In this document: in pieces, positions 1-7,687 of the stretch
Layout of the letters: every line of letters begins with the position of its first letter
Numbering within the stretch: position 1 is the first letter of the stretch
Assembly (NCBI GenBank): GCA_025455205.1
Contig: JALOMZ010000008.1
Span: 1 to 14,949, forward strand
From: Chitinophagaceae bacterium
GTDB taxonomy: Bacteria > Bacteroidota > Bacteroidia > Chitinophagales > Chitinophagaceae
DNA: 14,949 bases
Direction: 5' to 3'
Position numbers and translations under genes: made by a program
The notes under the pieces: generated by a model
What the model saw: only the letters and a program-made list of their open reading frames with translations
Told to the model about the DNA's origin: nothing
The model's database searches: none

Positions 1-93
1 TACCCGTTGCTGGTGCATGCCATGCTGTTCGGCGGACATTATATCAACAGTGCATTAGCTGTTTTCAAACAGTTCAGGACCTACGGCGAATAG
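1..93 (+). CDS. Fructosamine/ketosamine-3-kinase family protein, C-terminal end only
   Basis: Frame 1 is open from the window edge to a TAG at 91-93 and gives 30 residues, including YPLLVHAMLFGG followed by HYINSALAVF. That pattern (YxLLxHxxLFGGxY, then a short amphipathic helix) is the usual C-terminus of the fructosamine kinase family, small cytoplasmic kinases that phosphorylate sugar adducts on protein amines so that they break down. Only the tail is visible, so the catalytic residues cannot be checked. The identification rests on this short motif and is moderate. The gene ends about 105 bp before the -7 box of the next gene and is probably a separate transcript. Confidence 0.6.
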   Translation, partial: YPLLVHAMLFGGHYINSALAVFKQFRTYGE

Positions 94-199
94 GCATCAA
101 TATTTTGCCCTGCCACCTGCATACCCGTTACACCGGATAGCGAATCATTGGAAATGGTATGCATTTGCCAGTTGCTACTTCCCGGACCCCGTATGGCTG

Positions 200-207
200 T
201 ACCTTTG
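200..207 (+). promoter_or_regulatory. Candidate Bacteroidota -7 promoter element for the class I aminotransferase
   Basis: TACCTTTG is an exact match to the Bacteroidota -7 consensus TAnnTTTG. It lies 18 bp before the ATG at 225 and 33 bp before the ATG at 240. A TTG at 172-174 is the nearest -33-like element, but at 25 bp the spacing is long. The box argues against a start at the in-frame ATG at 159, since transcription would begin near 212. Confidence 0.45.
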
Positions 208-239
208 CGCCAAAATTTTCAAGCATGGATCAGGTTCGA

Positions 240-1490
240 ATGAGCGCATTGGCAGAAGGCATGCAGGGCAGCGAGATTGTGAAACTGGGCAACGCCATCC
301 GCGAGCGCAAGCGTTTGGGTGAAACCATCTACAATTTCACCATCGGCGATTTTGACCCTGCAGAATTTCCCATTCCCAAGGGTCTTGAAGAAGAAATTAT
401 CAGGGCTTACCGTGAGCGGCATACCAGCTACCCCCTGGCTGATGGAGAGCTCGACCTGCGCCAGGCCGTGTGTGCCTTTTACAAGCGCAGTCTGGGCCTG
501 GATTATGATGTGCATGAGATCCAGATTGCTGCCGGCGGCCGTCCCCTGATCTATACCATTTTCAAGACATTGGTGGATGCCGGCGACAAAGTGGTGTACG
601 CGGTACCCAGCTGGAACAACAACCACTATGTGAACCTCACCCAGGCAGAACATTGTGTGGTGGAAGCCACCTTGGAGAACAACTTCATGCCCACGGCCGA
701 ACAGCTGGCGCCGCATATTCCGGGAGCGGCCCTGCTCTGCCTCTGTACGCCGCAGAATCCTACGGGCACCACCCTGGAAAAATCAGAACTGGAGAAGATC
801 TGCGAACTGGTGCTGGCAGAGAACGCACGCCGCGGTCCCGGCGAGAAGAAACTGTATGTGATGTTCGACCAGATGTACTGGACACTCACCTTTGGCGATA
901 CGCAGCATTACAACCCGGTGAGCCTGGTGCCTGCCATGAAAGAATACACCGTATTCGTAGACGGCATCAGCAAGTGCTTTGCCGCCACCGGCGTGCGCGT
1001 GGGATGGTCTTTCGGTCCCGCACAGGTTATTGCCAAAATGAAGGCCATCCTCAGCCATGTGGGTGCCTGGGCGCCCATGGCCGAGCAGAAGGCCACCGCC
1101 CATTTCCTGCACCAGGAAGCAGCTATCAACCAATTCTTCGTGCAGTTCAAACAGGATATCCAATACCGCCTGGATGCCATTTACAACGGTCTCATGGCCC
1201 TGAAGCAAAAGGGCTATGCAGTGGATGCAGTAACGCCCCAGGCAGCCATTTACCTCACCATCAGATTTGAGCTGGTAGGGAAGAAAAGGGCTGATGGCAC
1301 CCTGCTTGCCGATCAGGCAGCGGTTACCCAATACCTGCTGGAAGAAGCCGGCCTCGCCATTGTTCCCTTCTATGCTTTCGGGGCCGACAGGTCGAGCAGC
1401 TGGTACCGCCTGAGCGTGGGCACCTGCCGCAAGGCCGACCTGGAGCCTATGTTCAACAGGCTGGAGGGAGCCCTTGCCAAATTGCAGTAA
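240..1490 (+). CDS. Class I/II PLP-dependent aminotransferase (aspartate-aminotransferase fold)
   Basis: A 416-residue cytoplasmic fold-type I PLP enzyme that should move an amino group between an amino acid and a 2-oxo acid; the substrate cannot be read from the sequence. Visible signatures are the N-terminal GSEIVKLGNAI and YNFTIGDFDP, the PQNPTG loop at 171-176 (Asn binds the PLP O3'), D210 and Y213 in FDQMYW (pyridine nitrogen and O3'), and DGISKCFAATGVRVGW with K245 as the Schiff-base lysine. The length is normal. I chose the ATG at 240 because family members begin a few residues before the LAE motif; 225 is also possible (421 aa). The longer frame from 159 adds a poor-looking N-terminus that spans a -7 box. 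The amidase gene follows after 29 bp without a terminator, so some read-through is likely. This is not the DegT-type KdnA of the Kdo8N pathway. Confidence 0.88.
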   Translation: MSALAEGMQGSEIVKLGNAIRERKRLGETIYNFTIGDFDPAEFPIPKGLEEEIIRAYRERHTSYPLADGELDLRQAVCAFYKRSLGLDYDVHEIQIAAGGRPLIYTIFKTLVDAGDKVVYAVPSWNNNHYVNLTQAEHCVVEATLENNFMPTAEQLAPHIPGAALLCLCTPQNPTGTTLEKSELEKICELVLAENARRGPGEKKLYVMFDQMYWTLTFGDTQHYNPVSLVPAMKEYTVFVDGISKCFAATGVRVGWSFGPAQVIAKMKAILSHVGAWAPMAEQKATAHFLHQEAAINQFFVQFKQDIQYRLDAIYNGLMALKQKGYAVDAVTPQAAIYLTIRFELVGKKRADGTLLADQAAVTQYLLEEAGLAIVPFYAFGADRSSSWYRLSVGTCRKADLEPMFNRLEGALAKLQ

Positions 1491-1519
1491 GGGTGACCCC
1501 GGATTTTGTACATTGCCGC

Positions 1520-2683
1520 ATGAAGACGATGACTATCGTTGCATGCGGCATTTTTATGCTGCTCACCCAACAGCTGCCGGCACAGGTGTCTGCCGGCATC
1601 ATTACCGGTAAATTGCCCCAGTTGGCCTACAGCAATGGCGCCGACCGCCTGGGCAGCGCCAAGGCTGGATATATTGACACAGGCATTCTGGTGAAAGTGG
1701 TAGACAGTGTGCAGGGCAACTATACCCTGCAACTCTCCCAAAACAGGCAAGCCTACCTGGCGAAGAACTTTGTACAACCCGTGGCCGATACCCTGCCCAT
1801 GACTACCGCTCTTATGGAAACCTGGACGGTGCGGGGTGGCGTGAAATATGATACCATAAGCATCGGCCTCAGCCGCAAGATCCCCTATACATCCTGGATG
1901 GAAACCAGTCCTGCCATTATCATGGTGGAGCTGTACGGTGTGCAATCGAATACCAATTGGATCACCCAGCTGCAATCTGCCAAGGGCATACGCCAGGTGA
2001 GCTGGCAGCAAACGGAAAATGATGTGGTACAGGTGCGCATTGAGCTCATGCAGCACCAACACCTGGGCTACAGCATTGGCTACTCAGGCCGCCGGTTGAA
2101 CCTGGTGGTGACGAGAAAGCCGGAAAAAGCTTCCCTGCGCGATTTCATAGTGGCCATAGATGCAGGGCATGGGGGCACCAACACCGGCGCCAGCGGCATC
2201 ACCAGCAAGGTGCAGGAAAAGGACTACACCATCCGCTTTGCCCGCGAGCTGGAAAAACTATGCCGAAAGAAGGGTATGCAGGTGATCATGACCCGTACCA
2301 ATGATTCAACCATTGATAACAAAGACCGGCTGCTCTATCTCAATACCTACAAGCCCGATCTGCTGGTGAGCTTCCACCTCAACTCAGGCGGTCGAAGTAC
2401 GGTGCGGGGCGTAAGTACCTATTACCGGCATGTTGCCTTTCAGCCGTTAACGCGGAGCATTTTGAATGAATTATTGCAGATACGTGACCTGCAGGAGTTT
2501 GGCAATGTGGGCAGCTTCAATTTCCAGCTGGTGCAGCCTACGGAATATCCCAGTTGCCTGGTGGAAGTAGCCTTCCTGAGCAATCCGGAAGACGAGGCAC
2601 TTATACTGCAGCAATCCTTTCAGGAAAAGGTGGCCCGCAAAGTGTATGACGGCATCCGCTACTGGCTGAAGCAGCTGGATTGA
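1520..2683 (+). CDS. Secreted N-acetylmuramoyl-L-alanine amidase (Amidase_3)
   Basis: A 387-residue peptidoglycan hydrolase that cuts the amide bond between N-acetylmuramic acid and L-alanine in the periplasm. A signal peptide covers residues 1-21 (MKTMTIVACGIFMLL, then QQLPA before Q). Residues about 25-85 look like a small SH3-type beta domain and 95-205 like an AMIN-type beta domain for wall targeting; both are inferred from pattern only. The catalytic Amidase_3 domain starts near 210: H217 in DAGHGG, E233 in QEKDYT and H286 in VSFHLNS are the zinc ligands, and E349 in VEVAFLSNPED is the catalytic glutamate. All key residues are present. An in-frame GTG at 1493 would add nine residues in front of the signal peptide, so the ATG at 1520 is preferred. 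TACATTG just upstream (1509-1515) resembles a -7 box. The gene runs convergently into the class V enzyme. Confidence 0.9.
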   Translation: MKTMTIVACGIFMLLTQQLPAQVSAGIITGKLPQLAYSNGADRLGSAKAGYIDTGILVKVVDSVQGNYTLQLSQNRQAYLAKNFVQPVADTLPMTTALMETWTVRGGVKYDTISIGLSRKIPYTSWMETSPAIIMVELYGVQSNTNWITQLQSAKGIRQVSWQQTENDVVQVRIELMQHQHLGYSIGYSGRRLNLVVTRKPEKASLRDFIVAIDAGHGGTNTGASGITSKVQEKDYTIRFARELEKLCRKKGMQVIMTRTNDSTIDNKDRLLYLNTYKPDLLVSFHLNSGGRSTVRGVSTYYRHVAFQPLTRSILNELLQIRDLQEFGNVGSFNFQLVQPTEYPSCLVEVAFLSNPEDEALILQQSFQEKVARKVYDGIRYWLKQLD

Positions 2684-2719
2684 AGTTCAAAGTTCCAGGT
2701 GTTCAGGAGTTCCAAAGTT
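2684..2719. repeat. Low-complexity GTTCAAAG-type repeat between convergent genes
   Basis: AGTTCAAAGTTCCA at 2684-2697 is echoed by AGTTCCAAAGTT at 2708-2719, with a GTTCAGG unit between them. It lies in the 71-bp gap between the stop codons of the amidase and the class V enzyme. Short degenerate tracts of this kind occur between Bacteroidota genes. No T-run or long stem was found, so it is not called a terminator. Confidence 0.4.
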
Positions 2720-2754
2720 GAAGGACTCAGGAACTGCCCGCATGTGATGGATGT

Positions 2755-4053
2755 TCAGACCTTGCCCGTGGCTATCTGGTCCAGGGCCATCACCAAACGG
2801 TCGAGGTCTTGCAGGCGGGTGTACACATGGGGCGTGATGCGTACACAATGGATATTTTCCCAGTTGATGCCTACAGAGTGTATCTTGAATTTGCTGAACA
2901 TCTTTTGTTCCAGTTCTTCCGGCTTCATGCCATCTATGCTCACGCCGGCAATGCTGCAGGAATAGGCAGGTTTCAGGGAAGTATGCAGCCGCACGCGTGG
3001 TATTTGCATGGCTTTACGGGCCCAGTAGTCTTTGAGATACCGGATGCGCTCCTCCTTTCGTTTGGCCCCTATTGATTCATGGAAATTGATGGCTTCCCCT
3101 ATGGCCTGCTCAATGCAGAAGCTGCGGGTGCCCAGGGTTTCAAACTTGCGGATATCACCGCTGTTGGGCTTGTCGTTGCATACCAGCGGCCAGATCTTCT
3201 CTATCTTTTCTTTTTTGACCCACAGCATGCCGCTGCCAATGGGGGCGCTCAGGAACTTGTGCAGGGAGGTGCCGAAGTAATCGCCACCCAGATCCGGGAT
3301 CCGGAAGTCCAGCAGCCCAAAACTATGGGCGCCATCAATGATCACCTCTGCTCCGCGGCGGTGGGCCATGTCGGCAATTTTGCGCACGGGCAGAATCTGC
3401 CCCACCCAGTTGATGATATGGGTGAGGTGTACCACTTTGGTGCGCGGCGTCATCGCTTCTTCAAATTTCCTTACCATGGCATCATCATCTTCCAGGGGGA
3501 AGTCGAAGGAGATTTGCTTGTACACGATGCCGTCGCGCAGCTGCCTTTGGCGCCATGCCTGTATCATGTTGGGATAGTCTTGCAGGGTGCCAAGCACCTC
3601 ATCGCCTTTTTGCAGCGGCAGGCCGAAGATGATGGTGTTGAGCGCTTCGGTGGCATTGCGGTTGATGGCCACCTCTTCGGGGTCGCATCCGCCCAGGCCG
3701 GCCAGCTTGGCCCGCAGCGGCTCGCGGCCCTGGTCCATGATACGCCACATGTAGTAGGTGGGGCCTTCATTGGCCAGGTCGTTATACCGGCGCAGGGCTT
3801 CCTGCACCACCCGGGGTGCCGGACTGACCCCACCGTTGTTCAGATTGATGATGTTGGGGTTTACCGTATACGCCTGCTGGAAATAGCTCCAGAACGCTTC
3901 ATTGGCAGCATCGTATTCGGGGTGTTCTGCATCCAGCAGTTGAAAGGCCTGCTGCACACCGGCGGCATGCAGCTCATGGAATATACTTTGTATGCCAAAG
4001 GCACCGGCAGTAACGGCTGAAACCCTGGAGAGAAAAGAACGGCGGGACGACAT
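2755..4053 (-). CDS. Class V PLP-dependent aminotransferase/epimerase-like enzyme with Tat signal
   Basis: A 432-residue fold-type I PLP enzyme of the class V (NifS/isopenicillin-N-epimerase-like) group. The N-terminus MSSRRSFLSRVSAVTAGAFG is a twin-arginine signal: RRSFL, then a weakly hydrophobic stretch, with a likely cleavage near residues 30-31 (ELHAAG). The mature part shows LNNGGVSPAP (69-80), NRNATEALN (131-139), D240 in IIDGAHSFG (pyridine nitrogen contact), K266 in TSLHKFLSAPIG (Schiff-base lysine) and a C-terminal RITPHVYT. Such enzymes may epimerise, desulfurate or cleave amino-acid substrates; which applies here is unknown. Tat export fits an enzyme that binds its cofactor before it crosses the membrane. 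It stands alone on the minus strand, convergent with the amidase. TACTTTTA (plus coordinates 4068-4075) is a one-mismatch -7 box close to the start. Confidence 0.88.
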   Translation of the reverse strand: MSSRRSFLSRVSAVTAGAFGIQSIFHELHAAGVQQAFQLLDAEHPEYDAANEAFWSYFQQAYTVNPNIINLNNGGVSPAPRVVQEALRRYNDLANEGPTYYMWRIMDQGREPLRAKLAGLGGCDPEEVAINRNATEALNTIIFGLPLQKGDEVLGTLQDYPNMIQAWRQRQLRDGIVYKQISFDFPLEDDDAMVRKFEEAMTPRTKVVHLTHIINWVGQILPVRKIADMAHRRGAEVIIDGAHSFGLLDFRIPDLGGDYFGTSLHKFLSAPIGSGMLWVKKEKIEKIWPLVCNDKPNSGDIRKFETLGTRSFCIEQAIGEAINFHESIGAKRKEERIRYLKDYWARKAMQIPRVRLHTSLKPAYSCSIAGVSIDGMKPEELEQKMFSKFKIHSVGINWENIHCVRITPHVYTRLQDLDRLVMALDQIATGKV

Positions 4054-4124
4054 GACGTAGCTTTCGCTAAAAGTATGGAATCCATTTGTTTTGCCGGCGG
4101 CAGTTGCCGGATCTGTGTATAAAG

Positions 4125-4156
4125 CAACAAGCCACGCACAACGGCATGGCTTGTTG
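4125..4156 (-). terminator. Stem-loop after the secreted paralog A gene, probable terminator
   Basis: CAACAAGCCA (4125-4134) pairs perfectly over 10 bp with TGGCTTGTTG (4147-4156) across a 12-nt loop. It begins 21 bp past the stop codon of the minus-strand gene at 4178. Read on the minus strand the stem is followed by CTTTAT, a weak T-tract, so termination is likely but perhaps inefficient. Nothing T-rich follows on the plus strand. Confidence 0.55.
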
Positions 4157-4177
4157 ATGCAGCAGGCGCAAGCCGGC

Positions 4178-4873
4178 TTATTGCAGGTTGTTGAAATAGT
4201 TCACCGTGGCTTTGAGGTCCTCCTCGGTTTTCAGGTTTTTACGCTGTTGGGCCACCAGCGCATAGAGTTTGGCATCGTTGATGGCGTCAGCTATATCCGC
4301 CGTATTCTTCACCCGGGTGAGTTGCCGGTTATACCAGACATAATAGCGGATTTCCGTAAAGATATTCTGGTCAACGGTGGCAGAACTGTAGGCCTTTGTT
4401 TCCTTCAGTTCCTTGTGGTAGCGCTTCAGCAGGGCGGCCTTTCCTTTGGCAAGCAGCTGAAACCAGCCTTCCGGAATCTGGCCTCCGTCGTCCTTCAGGA
4501 TATGACGGGTTACATATACGGAAGAGGTATCATTGCCCGCCGTTTTGAATACCACCGAACGGATGACCTGGGTGGAGATCATCTCCCGGCCCTGGTCGTC
4601 GAGGTAATTCAGTTCGTGGTCCAGCACATTGAGCCGCACTTTCACATTCTCCGCCAGGGTGCCATCATTCAGCAATATGGCTGCCAGCTGGAAGGAATCG
4701 TTGAGAAAGGGAGAGCCGGTAACATTGGCGTATCGGTCCAGCTGCACCATCTTGTCGTGCATGTGCAGGAAGAGAGGGTTGCCTACGCTTTTTTGGGCAG
4801 CGCTCTCCATTGCCATACCAAATACCGCTGTTGCGAAGCAAACCGCGATTTTCAACCGGAGGCGATGAATCAT
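4178..4873 (-). CDS. Secreted protein of unknown function, tandem paralog A
   Basis: A 231-residue protein with a signal peptide (MIHRLRLKIAVCFATAVFG, cleavage near ESAA before QKSVG). The family is not recognised. The mature part shares clear blocks with the next gene upstream (5005-5697): GSPF near the start, LLNDGTLAEN with VRLNVL, YLDDQGREM, GNDTSSVYV, GWFQLLAKGKAALLKR, YSSATV and a C-terminal KATVNYFNNL. Alternating hydrophobic residues in the first half suggest beta strands; the C-terminal third looks helical. There are no transmembrane segments after the signal and no visible enzyme motif. The ATG at 4873 is preferred over a TTG at 4885 because the signal peptide fits better. It has its own candidate promoter between the two copies and a stem-loop behind it, so the two copies may be transcribed separately. 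Confidence 0.8.
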   Translation of the reverse strand: MIHRLRLKIAVCFATAVFGMAMESAAQKSVGNPLFLHMHDKMVQLDRYANVTGSPFLNDSFQLAAILLNDGTLAENVKVRLNVLDHELNYLDDQGREMISTQVIRSVVFKTAGNDTSSVYVTRHILKDDGGQIPEGWFQLLAKGKAALLKRYHKELKETKAYSSATVDQNIFTEIRYYVWYNRQLTRVKNTADIADAINDAKLYALVAQQRKNLKTEEDLKATVNYFNNLQ

Positions 4874-4882
4874 AGGGCAGGT

Positions 4883-4915
4883 CAATTAATTGATGGGGTG
4901 TTGATGAATTAATTG
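4883..4915. other. AT-rich inverted repeat in the leader of paralog A
   Basis: CAATTAATT (4883-4891) and AATTAATTG (4907-4915) form a perfect 9-bp inverted repeat around a 15-nt loop, 10 bp before the ATG of the minus-strand gene. CAATTAATTG at 4883-4892 is itself a palindrome and AATTAATTG recurs 23 bp away, about two helical turns. It could be a leader hairpin or a paired operator; neither is shown. Confidence 0.35.
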
Positions 4916-4978
4916 TGAAGGCTGGACCTTATACATTGACAACGAATCAGTATGATGCAGACCTGGTTTAACTCATGT

Positions 4979-4986
4979 CAAATGTA
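4979..4986 (-). promoter_or_regulatory. Candidate -7 promoter element for paralog A
   Basis: On the minus strand this reads TACATTTG, an exact match to TAnnTTTG. It starts about 19 bp after the stop codon of paralog B and about 105 bp before the ATG of paralog A, implying a leader of roughly 100 nt that contains the inverted repeat at 4883-4915. No clear -33 TTTG was found. Confidence 0.35.
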
Positions 4987-5004
4987 ATGTGCCATCCTGA
5001 ACTG

Positions 5005-5697
5005 CTAAAGACTATTAAAGTAATCTACCGCGGCTTTCAGTTGCTGTTCCGATTTTTTACTTCCTTGCTGTTGTGCTACCCAGGCACTGAAGTCGGCATT
5101 TTCCAACAGGCCGGCCAGATCGCCCATGGTTTGCACTCTTTCTGCCCGGCCGTTGAACAGCAGCAGGTATTGAACGATAGTATTGATTCGCGTTACTACG
5201 GTGGAAGCGCTGTAGCCTTTTGATTCTACGTCCTGCTTTACAAACCGTTTTAGCAGAATGGCCTTGCCTTTGGCCAGCAGTTGCATCCATCCGTCGGGTA
5301 CAGCCGACACATTCTCTAATGCCAATCGGTTTACCAGGACAGCGGATGTGTCATTGCCTTCATCCAGAAAAATGACAGACTTCACCTCAAGCATTGTCAC
5401 CATTTCCCGGCCAGCTGTATCGAGGTAATGTATCAGATTTTCCAGCAGGTTCACGCGTACAGGCAGGTTTTCAACCAGTGTTCCGTTGGCCAATAAAAGT
5501 GAAGCCGGCCGCCACTCAGGGTTGTAAAATGGAGTACCCTCAACGACTTTCTCCCAAATGCCAGGCTCCACATTTCTGTCATTAAGCGTCATTATGGCTG
5601 GCATGCCTACTTTGTTTTGTGCATGGCCTTGGCTGCATGCCAGCAGGATTGATAGAAGCACGTAGCCGGCAGATCTTGTAAAGGCATGTTTACTCAT
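5005..5697 (-). CDS. Secreted protein of unknown function, tandem paralog B
   Basis: A 230-residue homologue of the adjacent downstream gene. The N-terminus MSKHAFTRSAGYVLLSILLACS then QGHAQ is a signal peptide; the LLAC could act as a weak lipobox, but the Q-start after GHA matches the predicted cleavage in paralog A, so ordinary signal peptidase I is more likely. Shared blocks are GTPF, LLLANGTLVEN with VRVNLLE, YLDTAGREM, GNDTSAVLV, GWMQLLAKGKAILLKR, YSASTV and LKAAVDYFNSL. The copies differ widely elsewhere, so this is an old duplication. The stop codon of a doubtful reading frame (5694-5933) overlaps its ATG by four bases. No function can be assigned; cell-envelope or periplasmic location is inferred from the signal peptide. 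Confidence 0.8.
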   Translation of the reverse strand: MSKHAFTRSAGYVLLSILLACSQGHAQNKVGMPAIMTLNDRNVEPGIWEKVVEGTPFYNPEWRPASLLLANGTLVENLPVRVNLLENLIHYLDTAGREMVTMLEVKSVIFLDEGNDTSAVLVNRLALENVSAVPDGWMQLLAKGKAILLKRFVKQDVESKGYSASTVVTRINTIVQYLLLFNGRAERVQTMGDLAGLLENADFSAWVAQQQGSKKSEQQLKAAVDYFNSL

Positions 5698-5933
5698 ATC
5701 TTCAAAATGGCTGGTTTCGCACCACTTGCCTGAAGATAAGGCATAACGCAGAGTTTGCTGAGTGTGTCAGTGCTGCCCTTTTGGGCTATTCCATTTTTAA
5801 CATTTTTCTCAAATTCTGCGGCTGTTTTGGGGCAATAAGACCAGCATAGCCGCCGCCGTTTCCACAGCATATGTAATCTTCCTGGCTGCATCAGATTGTC
5901 GCGGATCCTGATGGCGAATTTTCGATCCGGCAT
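5694..5933 (-). pseudogene. Short open frame, probably a frameshifted gene remnant
   Basis: One frame gives 79 residues from an ATG at 5933 to a TGA that overlaps the ATG of paralog B (ATGA). Its middle (GRLHMLWKRRRLCWSYCP) looks unlike protein, while the neighbouring frame over the same bases reads EDYICCGNGGGYAGLIAPK. Switching frame there and returning to the first frame gives a smooth protein ending in TAAEFEKNVKNGIAQKG, then STDTLSKLCVMPYLQASGAK. Two compensating frame changes of this kind indicate either a decaying gene or base-call errors. The family is not recognised. It could instead be a real small protein translationally coupled to paralog B, but I think that is less likely. Confidence 0.35.
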
Positions 5934-5975
5934 GGCAAAGGGGTCACGCTTTGGCTGCGATTTTTTACTGCTTTC

Positions 5976-6464
5976 TTACATCAGGCCAGGCATGCTGGTA
6001 GCCAGTGCATGATACCTGTTATTTCCGCGAAGGTCATAGAATGAAGTGCTGATGAATATGGTGTCCTCGCCGTTGCGGGTCTTCGGGCAAATGATATGCT
6101 TCACCGGTGTTTGCCATGTCTATGCAATACAAGTCAGTGTCCAAATGACTGAGCTTCAGGCGCAGGTTTTTGCTCCCTGAATGATTGTATTCAATCATGG
6201 AATAAAATGGCGAGTCGTCCAGTGTGCCGATGTACTTGTCCCGCATCGGGAGCTGATCATTTTCAGCCAGGCTCAGTTGCTGAGGTGCAACCGATTGAAT
6301 GCCATTCTGCGGTTGGTCAATCCCAAGCCAGCGTACCGCTTTGCCCGACCGCCCCGGCCATAGCACGCTATGCTGCAAAGCCGGCCATTGGTTGCCAGCG
6401 CACGGATGACGTTTGGTGTAGGGAAAAGGCAAATGCAACCAGCCTTTTCGTTGCACCTTACTGC
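5976..6464 (-). pseudogene. Frameshifted remnant of an unidentified protein gene downstream of kdnB
   Basis: After the kdnB stop, one minus-strand frame reads protein-like sequence to about 6090 (for example VAPQQLSLAENDQLPMRDKY, TLDDSPFYSMIEYNH and LSHLDTDLYCIDMANTG). It then continues in a different frame as HIICPKTRNGEDTIFISTSF and DLRGNNRYHALATSMPGLM, to a TAA at 5976-5978. An in-frame TAG just upstream in the second frame and the odd tail in the first frame (QRRGHHIHQHFIL) show that neither frame alone is the original gene. No convincing start codon exists at the left, where the frame runs into kdnB, so the 5' end appears lost as well. The strand-rich, Asp- and Tyr-rich composition suggests a beta-rich secreted protein, but no family is claimed. 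A sequencing error at one position could explain the frame change alone, not the missing start. Confidence 0.45.

Positions 6465-7687
<1,223 letters not shown>

Noticed and set aside
240..1490. Class I aminotransferase as the missing KdnA
   Set aside because: KdnA belongs to the DegT/DnrJ/EryC1 family; this protein has class I/II motifs (PQNPTG, SKCFAATGVRVGW) and lies 5 kb from kdnB.
3079..4020. 313-aa open frame on the plus strand
   Set aside because: Antisense to the class V PLP enzyme, whose motifs are complete; the frame is a shadow of its codon bias.
4084..4110. GC-rich inverted repeat CCGGC/GCCGG upstream of the class V gene
   Set aside because: Only 5 bp of pairing in GC-rich DNA with no T-run; not distinguishable from chance.
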